Positions 1-5,953 of a stretch of 64,000 nt of DNA are shown piece by piece (within the stretch, counting starts at the first letter, position 1; every line of letters starts with the position of its first letter). The position numbers and the translations under genes are program-made. Under the pieces are notes generated by a model. It was not told where the DNA came from. It saw only the letters and a program-made list of their open reading frames with translations, and ran no database searches. This DNA is from Pedobacter foliorum (GTDB lineage: Bacteria > Bacteroidota > Bacteroidia > Sphingobacteriales > Sphingobacteriaceae), in the NCBI RefSeq assembly GCF_013266735.1, contig NZ_JABSNU010000004.1:1-64000 (forward strand). Direction: 5' to 3'.

Positions 1-402
1 TTCTGGTAATAATAAACTGATAAGGGTTTCTGCAGCTGCGCTCAAAATGAAAATTGTCGTTTGATTTACAATCGCAAAAGAAAGAAATTATTTTCTTCCC
101 CCCAAGAATTCCGCTTGATCCTTAAAAACTGAACTAAATTTGCAGCGTTCTATCAATTTAAAGATATGGTTTCAGGGTCTAAAAAGTTCTGAGTTGCGGC
201 TTAAAATATAGTCGTCTCATGCAGCACCTTTAAACGCACTTCGTTCGGACCTTGTTCGACGGGTGCCGAACGAGGTCCTTACTAGATACGTATCAGATAG
301 GAGAGAGTTGAAAAACCCAAAAAGGAGCCGATTTTTTTGAGACATAACCTAATTGGCTTTAATAAATTGTTTCTTATTCTACTTCAATAACTAAAATAAA
401 TG
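1..402. other. Noncoding stretch upstream of tRNA-Asp, with promoter-like site and strong hairpin
   Basis: No convincing gene is seen here. On the + strand there is a Bacteroidota-type promoter match: CTTG at 114-117, 17 bp, then TAAATTTG at 135-142. About 100 bp downstream lies a 12-bp hairpin (247-258 with 267-278, one G-U pair, 8-nt loop). A run of seven T follows at about 332-338 without an adjacent stem. A small noncoding RNA starting near 149 is possible, but I recognise no known family. A minus-strand frame running off the left edge has no ATG start. Confidence 0.35.
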
Positions 403-432
403 TTGGAATTTTAAATAAAGACGCTATATTTG
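403..432 (+). promoter_or_regulatory. Promoter of tRNA-Asp
   Basis: TTG at 403-405, 19 bp, then TATATTTG at 425-432 fits the Bacteroidota primary-sigma consensus (-33 TTTG, -7 TAnnTTTG). The tRNA begins 41 bp further on, leaving a short processed leader. Confidence 0.65.
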
Positions 433-472
433 CAATCCCAAAACGAAACAAAGAAACGAAATTAGGGAAAAC

Positions 473-546
473 GGACCGGTAGTTCAGCTGGTTAGAATGC
501 CGCCCTGTCACGGCGGAGGTCGCGGGTTCGAGTCCCGTCCGGTCCG
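473..546 (+). tRNA. tRNA-Asp (anticodon GTC)
   Basis: A 74-nt cloverleaf is visible. The acceptor stem GGACCGG (473-479) pairs with CCGGTCC (539-545) and G546 is the discriminator. The D stem is GTTC/GAAT, the anticodon stem CCGCC/GGCGG carries loop CTGTCAC (anticodon GTC), and the T stem GCGGG/CCCGT carries loop TTCGAGT. No CCA is encoded. Its 3' part (from 523) is duplicated at 12519-12545, so it is the integration target of the mobile element that follows. The gene stays functional because the element supplies the same 3' end. Confidence 0.97.
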
Positions 547-549
547 CAA
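523..549 (+). repeat. Attachment-site direct repeat, tRNA side
   Basis: This is the left copy of the 27-bp repeat, covering the T arm and 3' acceptor strand of tRNA-Asp plus three bases beyond it. It matches 12519-12545 exactly; the next bases differ on both sides (522 G vs 12518 T; 550 G vs 12546 A). Strand exchange must fall inside it. Confidence 0.92.
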
Positions 550-571
550 GACAAGACGTCAAATACATTAG

Positions 572-605
572 AAAGCCTGTAAATCAAATGATTGCAGGCT
601 TTTTT
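572..605 (+). terminator. Rho-independent terminator for tRNA-Asp, supplied by the element
   Basis: A stem of AAGCCTG (573-579) with CAGGCTT (595-601), extended inward by AATC/GATT, is followed by a run of T (600-605). It lies inside the element, so integration gives the interrupted tRNA a new terminator in place of the displaced one at 12544-12571. Confidence 0.85.
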
Positions 606-645
606 CATTTTAGGCTCCCTCCGGAATATTCGGATTTCACCATGT

Positions 646-814
646 AATTCGTGAGTAATTCAGTGAGTCATGCCAACGGTTGTGGAACTCAGGGTAACAG
701 TAATTAAATGAAGAATTCGTGAGTCAGAGGTCGGATGACATTACTCACGGATAGACTTATAATGTTATGATTTTCAACTTGTTTTGAAATCGAACATCTT
801 GATTACTACTCACA
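646..814. repeat. Cluster of CGTGAGT-type motifs (candidate recombinase arm sites, left end)
   Basis: AATTCGTGAGT occurs at 646-656 and 714-724, AGTGAGT at 662-668, and the inverted form ATTACTCACG at 740-749, with ACTCACA at 808-814. The 19-bp block 650-668 recurs with one mismatch at the other end of the element (12452-12470). Tyrosine recombinases of the lambda/CTnDOT type bind such arm sites with their N-terminal domain, and excisionase proteins bind nearby. The arm-site role is inferred from repetition and position. Confidence 0.6.
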
Positions 815-829
815 GCAACGCTAATTTTG
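799..829 (+). promoter_or_regulatory. Promoter of the integrase gene
   Basis: TTG at 799-801, 20 bp, then TAATTTTG at 822-829, 20 bp before the integrase ATG. The inverted motif ACTCACA (808-814) lies in the spacer, so a protein bound there could repress the integrase gene. Confidence 0.65.
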
Positions 830-849
830 TTTAACTTTTAATCTGTAAA

Positions 850-2073
850 ATGATGAAAAACAACTTTAGTTTGCGCTTCTATTTAAAGAAGCCAAAGAAT
901 TATGTGTCGGGTAGCATGCCGATATATATGAGAATTACTGTTAACGGAATGCCGAACGAGCTTGCATCGGGAAAACAATGTGTTCCTTCAAGATGGAATA
1001 CGAAAGCTGGTAGAGTGAATGGATCGAGACAGGAGGATAGATCAATCAATGCTTATCTTAATGCCTTAGAGAGACGAGTTGGGGAAGCGCATACAGACTT
1101 GGTAAATGCTGATAAGAAAATCACTGCTGAAAGCATTAAAAATAAATATCTTGGTATTGAGGAGCAGGAGAAGCAGCTTATAGTTGTCTTTAAAATGCAT
1201 AATGAGCGAATTGAAGCGCTTTTGGGTAATGGGTTTGAGAAAGGAACGTTGACGAAGTATAATGCGACCTTAAAGCATCTTAAAGCCTTCCTTCGTTTAA
1301 AATACAATACTGTTGATATCCCGGTTTCTAAAGTTGACCATTATTTCATTTCTGAATTTGATTTCTACGTTAGGACCACAGGGAAATGTGCCAATAATGC
1401 AACAGTCAAGCACCTTAAAAACCTTGGGAAGATAATGCGCATCTGTTTGGCTAATCATTGGATTACTCATGACCCATTTCTAAACCACAAGAACACTATT
1501 GAAAAGGTGACTCGCGTAATTCTTACACCGGAAGAAATTCAAGGATTATATAACAAGGAGTTTGTAATTGGTCGGCTAGCTTTTGTCAGGGATGTTTTTT
1601 TGTTTAGCTGTTACACGGGATTAAGCTTTGTAGACTTGCAAAGATTGCATAAGTCAGAAATCAGAAAGGGGATTGATGGTTCGTTATGGATTTTCAGAAG
1701 CAGGGTAAAGACTAACATTGTTACCAATATACCGCTACTGCCTATGGCGCAGGAAATAATGGAACGTTATGCTGATCATCCTAAATGTGAGGACACAGGG
1801 AATGTATTTCCGGTATTTAGTAATCAGAAGATGAACGCTTACTTAAAGGAGGTGGCGGATCTTTGTGGAATTTCAAAACACCTTACCTTTCATATTGCCA
1901 GGCACACTTTTGCAACAACGGTGACTTTAAGTGATGGTGTACCAATAGAAAGTGTAAGCAAAATGTTGGGGCATACCGATATTAGGACAACTCAGATTTA
2001 TGCAAAAATATTGGATGTTAAGGTGAGCAAGGATATGCTTTCTCTTAAGCAGAAATATGGATCAAATAATTAA
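850..2073 (+). CDS. Tyrosine recombinase (site-specific integrase)
   Basis: This 407-residue enzyme should integrate and excise the element at tRNA-Asp. An N-terminal arm-type DNA-binding region (about 1-100) and a SAM-like core-binding domain (about 110-210) precede the catalytic domain. Visible catalytic residues are H348 and R351 (HIARH box), H375 (LGH) and nucleophile Y384. At the box I position, where most family members have arginine, the sequence reads CYTGLS with Ser259. This substitution is known from Bacteroides integrases such as IntDOT. Length matches the family. The gene has its own promoter and points away from the tRNA. The start is the first of two adjacent ATG codons. Confidence 0.93.
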   Translation: MMKNNFSLRFYLKKPKNYVSGSMPIYMRITVNGMPNELASGKQCVPSRWNTKAGRVNGSRQEDRSINAYLNALERRVGEAHTDLVNADKKITAESIKNKYLGIEEQEKQLIVVFKMHNERIEALLGNGFEKGTLTKYNATLKHLKAFLRLKYNTVDIPVSKVDHYFISEFDFYVRTTGKCANNATVKHLKNLGKIMRICLANHWITHDPFLNHKNTIEKVTRVILTPEEIQGLYNKEFVIGRLAFVRDVFLFSCYTGLSFVDLQRLHKSEIRKGIDGSLWIFRSRVKTNIVTNIPLLPMAQEIMERYADHPKCEDTGNVFPVFSNQKMNAYLKEVADLCGISKHLTFHIARHTFATTVTLSDGVPIESVSKMLGHTDIRTTQIYAKILDVKVSKDMLSLKQKYGSNN

Positions 2074-2118
2074 TTATAAACCTTCAGTTGACCAATATTT
2101 GTAAATATTTGGCATTTC

Positions 2119-2643
2119 GTGAGAATTATGTTAGATTTGAGTATGATATCTGAGGTAAATAAAAGAGTAGTTGTGGTGCAATGGAAACGTTTTGCCGGAA
2201 TGGATATTGATGTTTTTTCGAGCCTTAAAGGCTTTTGCGAGAGCTATCCAGACTATAATTATCATACACTTAACAATTACCTGTCAAAAAAGAAAATCCC
2301 GTTTGAGAACGATGAAATCAAAATAGAAAGGCAGCCTTTACTCAGTAATGTAAAAAGGCCAAACTTGCCAAGAGTGCTATTTTGGGACTTGGATTTCGAT
2401 AAAATTGACTGGAAGCGATCTTACAGAATGGTTATGGAGCGAGTGCTGGATAAAGGCAATACTGCGGAATGGGAAGAGATGATTAGGTTTTATGGGAAGG
2501 TAAGTGTGATCACTGCGCTAAAAAATGACATAACCTATCTTTCTGACATGACTGCTGATGCCGTTTGCACGTATTTTCAGCTGAGTAAACAAGAACTCAA
2601 ATGTTATTTAAAGAAACAGTTAAACAAGGGACACTGGATTTAA
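2119..2643 (+). CDS. DUF6922-like antitoxin candidate, partner of AbiEii toxin
   Basis: A 174-residue protein. Residues about 82-126 (NLPRVLFWDLDFDKIDW and a following helical stretch ending near WEEMIRFYG) resemble the DUF6922 domain that often sits directly before AbiEii-type nucleotidyltransferase toxins in Bacteroidota. The N-terminal 75 residues are basic and helical and might bind DNA; I do not recognise them. The 3' end overlaps the toxin gene by 43 bp, which indicates coupled translation and supports the antitoxin role. ATG at 2119 is used, but a start a few codons downstream is possible. Confidence 0.7.
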   Translation: MRIMLDLSMISEVNKRVVVVQWKRFAGMDIDVFSSLKGFCESYPDYNYHTLNNYLSKKKIPFENDEIKIERQPLLSNVKRPNLPRVLFWDLDFDKIDWKRSYRMVMERVLDKGNTAEWEEMIRFYGKVSVITALKNDITYLSDMTADAVCTYFQLSKQELKCYLKKQLNKGHWI

Positions 2644-3305
2644 TTTCCAGACTGATGCAGGATCAGCTCCTGCATAGTTTTTACCTAGTGGGTGGTACGG
2701 CCTTATCCTTAAAGATCGGGCACCGGGAATCTATTGATATCGACTTGTTCAATTCTGGGGATTTTGATGGCGATCATCTTGCCGGGTACATGAAGGAGGT
2801 CTATGGAGCGGACGTTAGACGACATAAAAGCAATTATGTCAGCGGAAGCATTGATAATGTAGATTTTGATTTCATCTCCCATAAATACCCATCTATTAAA
2901 CCTTTGGAAACGATTGAAGGAATCAGAATGATGTCACTTCAGGATATTGCGGCGATGAAAGTTAATGCTATTGTAAACAGTGGAGAACGGGTGAAGGATT
3001 TTATTGATATTCATTATCTACTTAAAGGGATGGAGATTAGTGACATACTTGATCATTATTGCTATAAATATCCAAATGTGGATGTGAACACAGCTATATC
3101 TTCTTTAAGTTACCATCAGGATGTGGATTTGAATGTGCCTGTTGTGTTAAAAGACAAAACACTGAAATGGCAAGATGTATCCAAAAGTATAAATCATGCT
3201 GTGCGTAAATACCATGAACAGCAGAAGAGTATGAAAAGCTATCTGAAAATCAAGAAGAAAGGTAAAGACCGTGGCAATGATCCGGAACAAGGATTAGGCT
3301 TATAG
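2601..3305 (+). CDS. AbiEii-family nucleotidyltransferase toxin
   Basis: A 234-residue member of the AbiEii/nucleotidyltransferase superfamily. The hallmark GG at 31-32 (LVGGTALSL) is followed by the metal-binding pair D46 and D48 (SIDIDLF). Family members act as toxins in type IV toxin-antitoxin or abortive-infection systems, and some transfer nucleotides to tRNA. It overlaps the upstream putative antitoxin gene by 43 bp and ends before a terminator at 3323-3355. In this element it probably gives post-segregational stability or phage defence. The ATG at 2601 places the GG motif where the family has it. Confidence 0.85.
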   Translation: MLFKETVKQGTLDLISRLMQDQLLHSFYLVGGTALSLKIGHRESIDIDLFNSGDFDGDHLAGYMKEVYGADVRRHKSNYVSGSIDNVDFDFISHKYPSIKPLETIEGIRMMSLQDIAAMKVNAIVNSGERVKDFIDIHYLLKGMEISDILDHYCYKYPNVDVNTAISSLSYHQDVDLNVPVVLKDKTLKWQDVSKSINHAVRKYHEQQKSMKSYLKIKKKGKDRGNDPEQGLGL

Positions 3306-3322
3306 CAAGTATATTTTATTTA

Positions 3323-3355
3323 GAGCGTATATCCACAAGGGTATGCGCTTTTTTT
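3323..3355 (+). terminator. Terminator of the toxin-antitoxin operon
   Basis: A nine-pair stem (about 3323-3331 with 3340-3348, two G-U pairs) is followed by a run of seven to eight T. Confidence 0.8.
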
Positions 3356-3655
3356 ATTGGAGAAAACCTCATTCTTATCTACAATCTTTCCCATATGGGA
3401 TGCACTACAAACTTGTATCTGTTACTTTGATAAGAAGTACTGGTATTCCTAAAAACTCATTGATAGAAGCTGATAATAAATTAGGGGAGTCCCCCTAAAA
3501 CTCCTGAATGCCTATTTGCCTGTGGCGTTAAATTTGAGAAAATATTAGGAAGGTGGTAACAAGGTGTGAAAAATATATTTATCACTACTAGAGATTTGAT
3601 TAATCAAAAAATCAGGTACTTGCCTGACTGAATAGAAACATAAATTATAAAGCCT
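3356..3655. other. Noncoding stretch with a perfect palindrome
   Basis: No gene is seen over 300 bp. A perfect 7-bp inverted repeat, TTAGGGG (3481-3487) with CCCCTAA (3492-3498) around AGTC, is the only clear structure. Its place upstream of the excisionase-like gene suggests an operator or another protein-binding site, but nothing shows which. Confidence 0.4.
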
Positions 3656-3934
3656 ATGACTACATTGGATTTAATTACCAGAGAGGATCTGGAAAACTTT
3701 AAAAAAGAACTCTTTGAAGAACTAAGGAAGCTCAAAATTGACGGTGCGGATAAAGCTCAAAAGAAATGGCTTAAAAGCGCGGATGTAAGAAAGATGCTTG
3801 GCATTTCTCCGGGGACGCTGCAAGCCTTGCGTATCAATGGTACACTTCGTTTTACCAAGGTTGGAAACATTCTGTATTACAAAAATGAAGACCTCACTAA
3901 AATTCTAGAAGAAAACCTGACTGAAACTTATTAA
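3656..3934 (+). CDS. Excisionase-like helix-turn-helix protein
   Basis: A 92-residue protein with an N-terminal helical, possibly coiled segment (8-35) and a MerR-like winged HTH of the HTH_17/excisionase type (about 38-80; ADVRKMLGISPGTLQALR, then FTKVGNILYY). In Bacteroidota elements such proteins are directionality factors for the integrase or regulators of mobilization genes. Its stop codon is 4 bp before the next ATG, so it probably forms an operon with the gene at 3939. Which DNA it binds is unknown; the motifs at 646-814 and the palindrome at 3481-3498 are candidates. Confidence 0.8.
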   Translation: MTTLDLITREDLENFKKELFEELRKLKIDGADKAQKKWLKSADVRKMLGISPGTLQALRINGTLRFTKVGNILYYKNEDLTKILEENLTETY

Positions 3935-3938
3935 GCCT

Positions 3939-4232
3939 ATGAAATTATCATTTCCTATCGAGAACTTTTTGGAAATGGCGGCTGATGACAGTCGCCTATT
4001 GCCCTCGCATATTAGTCTTTTTATGGCTATATTTTATTACAGTCCTGCTGACCCAAAGGCGGTGTTTCGGGTGTGCCGGCGAAAGCTTATGCAGTTTTCC
4101 AGAATCAGGTCTTTGTCAACCTATCACAAATGCATGGCGGAATTGGTGGCCTATGGGTATATTAACTATCAGCCATCTTACGATCCCATTCGTGCCAGCA
4201 CAGTTTCCTTAATTCATATAGAGAATGGATAA
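3939..4232 (+). CDS. Conserved small protein of Bacteroidota mobilizable elements, putative winged helix
   Basis: 97 residues with no clear catalytic motif. The pattern of a basic segment (RVCRRKLMQFSRIRSLSTYHKCMAEL) and a short beta-like C-terminus resembles winged-helix DNA-binding folds. Proteins of this look commonly sit between an excisionase-like gene and mobilization genes in Bacteroidota elements. A regulatory role is inference. It follows the excisionase-like gene by 4 bp. An overlapping frame at 3985-4212 is discarded because it lacks this family-like pattern. Confidence 0.6.
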   Translation: MKLSFPIENFLEMAADDSRLLPSHISLFMAIFYYSPADPKAVFRVCRRKLMQFSRIRSLSTYHKCMAELVAYGYINYQPSYDPIRASTVSLIHIENG

Positions 4233-4283
4233 CGGTCTATTTGCAGTTCTTGTGGCATTTAGGTTTGTGGATGGTGCGATAGT

Positions 4284-4438
4284 CCTTTTCTCAAAAGAAA
4301 AGGAGCAAGCGGAAGTTGGGCAGAGCCCTACTTTTCCAGCTTTTAGCTATCGCCAAGCTGGGTCGAAGTATACTCCGGGTATACTTTCGTGCCTTTTTGG
4401 TCATTACGTTGTACAAAACAGTATACCATAAGGTATAC
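4284..4438 (+). other. Candidate origin of transfer (oriT) and mobilization operator
   Basis: Three perfect hairpins follow one another: CCTTTTCT/AGAAAAGG (4284-4291, 4296-4303), GGGC/GCCC (4318-4321, 4325-4328) and CCAGCTT/AAGCTGG (4336-4342, 4355-4361). Then come four GTATAC boxes at 4368, 4379, 4421 and 4433, in two pairs spaced 11 and 12 bp, about one helical turn. The last box ends 15 bp before the BtgA-like start codon. Inverted repeats directly before relaxase-accessory genes are typical of oriT, and ribbon-helix-helix accessory proteins usually bind there. No nic site is identified. Confidence 0.55.
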
Positions 4439-4453
4439 CCCAAAGTATTGCCT

Positions 4454-5005
4454 ATGAAAATTTTAAAAAATAAGACCATTCGCTTTACAAGCGATTTAGA
4501 TCAGAAGCTGGAGAAATTAAGCCATAAGCTTGGAAGAAACAAGCTTATGGTGTTTGGTCAGATGGTTGAATATTTCTATCGAACTGGCAAAGATCCGCTG
4601 GATATCAATGATGAATTATTGAGAAAGGCGATAGTCAAAAATCATGATGCGTATGTCAGTTTTACAAGGGTACAGGAAAAAGATCTGCTGATTCCGATGA
4701 AAAATAGTATGGATTCGGTTTTTGAAGGGCAACAAAATATTGTGAAGTTTTTGAGGGAAAAACAAGTGCCAGAAATCCAGCAACTAAAACAATTACAGCT
4801 AAACCAGGCGAACAAGTTTTCAGAGACAGATAAGCTGATACATAATATCTACCAGCTGCTCGACGATAAGTATAAATTGAAAAACAAGTTCTCTTTGATC
4901 CTGGAAAATTATATAAAAGGGCGGGAGGAAATTTCAGGGGCCTTTAGAAGCAAGAGCAAAGAAGAACTCGTCGAGCGGTGCAGGCAAATGGTAAACGAAT
5001 TATAG
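4454..5005 (+). CDS. BtgA/MobC-like mobilization accessory protein
   Basis: 183 residues from ATG 4454. The N-terminus (KNKTIRFTSDLDQKLEKLSHKLGRNKLMVFGQM) looks like a ribbon-helix-helix DNA-binding segment, followed by long charged helices with coiled-coil character. This matches BtgA-type proteins (named for Bacteroides plasmid pBFTM10), which help the relaxase at oriT. A longer frame begins at 4316, but its first 46 codons run through the hairpins and GTATAC boxes and read as non-family sequence, so the ATG is preferred. The relaxase-like gene starts 6 bp after its stop. It may repress itself through the GTATAC boxes (inference). Confidence 0.82.
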   Translation: MKILKNKTIRFTSDLDQKLEKLSHKLGRNKLMVFGQMVEYFYRTGKDPLDINDELLRKAIVKNHDAYVSFTRVQEKDLLIPMKNSMDSVFEGQQNIVKFLREKQVPEIQQLKQLQLNQANKFSETDKLIHNIYQLLDDKYKLKNKFSLILENYIKGREEISGAFRSKSKEELVERCRQMVNEL

Positions 5006-5011
5006 TTTCTT

Positions 5012-5953
5012 ATGTATATTAGCATTACAGATAGCGAGAAAGGGAACAATAAGGGGAGCAGTGGACAACTGGTTCATTATTTGGATAAAGAAAACCGATT
5101 GTTTGGTGAACTGCAGGAACAGCACTGGTTCAATGGTGAGCAAAGCTATATCCCTTCTTATGAGGTTAGGGGTAGTTTGGATCAGAATGTTGCCAAGCTA
5201 TGTCGGGACGATGCGAAGTTCTTTTTGATCAATGTCAGCCCAAGTCAAAAAGAAATAGGATTTCTAAAGGATGAGCTTGGTGTTGATGCGGAAAAGGGGC
5301 TTAAGGACTATGCAGTAAAGGTGATGGATGCCTATGCGAAAAACTTTAACAGACCAGGTATTAATAGCCACAAAGATCTGCTATGGTTTGCTAAACTAGA
5401 ACGCCATCGATATTATAGTTTTCGGGATAAAGAAGTGAAAAGCGGGCAAGTAAAAGCAGGGACGGCAAAGCCTGGCGAGCAGATGCATGTACAGATTGTT
5501 GTAAGCAGAAAAGATATCGGCAATACGATTAAGCTAAGCCCAATGAATAAATCAAGAGGTAGGAATGTGGAACATTCCAAAAAGCTAGGTCAGTTTGATC
5601 GGACAGCTTTCAAGCAATCAGGTGAGGAGATGTTTGACAAGTTTTTCGGGTTTGATCGTAAGATAGAGGAAACTTTTAGATATGCGAATGTGCAAAAGAA
5701 GGGGACACTAGAACGGCGCATGAGCATAAAAGTAGAGCTAACCAAAGAATTACAAGATAGGAGAGCTAGTGTCCACAAGAAATCAAAGTCCATTGAGCTC
5801 AATGAGTCTAAAATTTCTTTTAAAAAACCCATTATAAGTGATTTTCTAAATATTGCACTTAAATCTCAGGAGCAGAATTATGCTGTACCGTTTCAGAAAA
5901 GGAAAAAGAAGAAGCGCAAAGGTCTACAGGAGGAACTGGGGTTGTCTCTTTAA
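5012..5953 (+). CDS. DUF5712 mobilization protein (BtgB-like, putative relaxase)
   Basis: 313 residues beginning MYISITDSEKGNNKGSSGQL, the typical opening of the DUF5712 family of Bacteroidota plasmids and transposons, where it pairs with BtgA. It probably nicks oriT and pilots the strand. Candidate catalytic or metal-binding positions include the HYL motif near 22, H120, H132 and the MHVQIVVSRKD strand (H159). The C-terminus (about 240-313) is lysine-rich and may bind DNA. The 3' end overlaps the convergent helicase gene by 4 bp. The relaxase function is inferred from family and context. Confidence 0.82.
   Translation: MYISITDSEKGNNKGSSGQLVHYLDKENRLFGELQEQHWFNGEQSYIPSYEVRGSLDQNVAKLCRDDAKFFLINVSPSQKEIGFLKDELGVDAEKGLKDYAVKVMDAYAKNFNRPGINSHKDLLWFAKLERHRYYSFRDKEVKSGQVKAGTAKPGEQMHVQIVVSRKDIGNTIKLSPMNKSRGRNVEHSKKLGQFDRTAFKQSGEEMFDKFFGFDRKIEETFRYANVQKKGTLERRMSIKVELTKELQDRRASVHKKSKSIELNESKISFKKPIISDFLNIALKSQEQNYAVPFQKRKKKKRKGLQEELGLSL

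Noticed and set aside
1..110. Minus-strand frame running off the left edge
   Set aside because: It has no ATG or plausible start before an upstream stop and no recognisable protein sequence.
374..568. 64-codon frame on the minus strand
   Set aside because: It is antisense to the tRNA-Asp gene; its protein is only the reverse of the tRNA.
3985..4431. Two overlapping + strand frames (3985-4212 and 4225-4431)
   Set aside because: The first is a shifted frame of the 97-residue gene; the second runs through the oriT-like hairpins and has no protein-like pattern.
4316..4453. N-terminal extension of the BtgA-like gene
   Set aside because: It would translate the hairpins and GTATAC boxes; the ATG at 4454 begins the conserved part.
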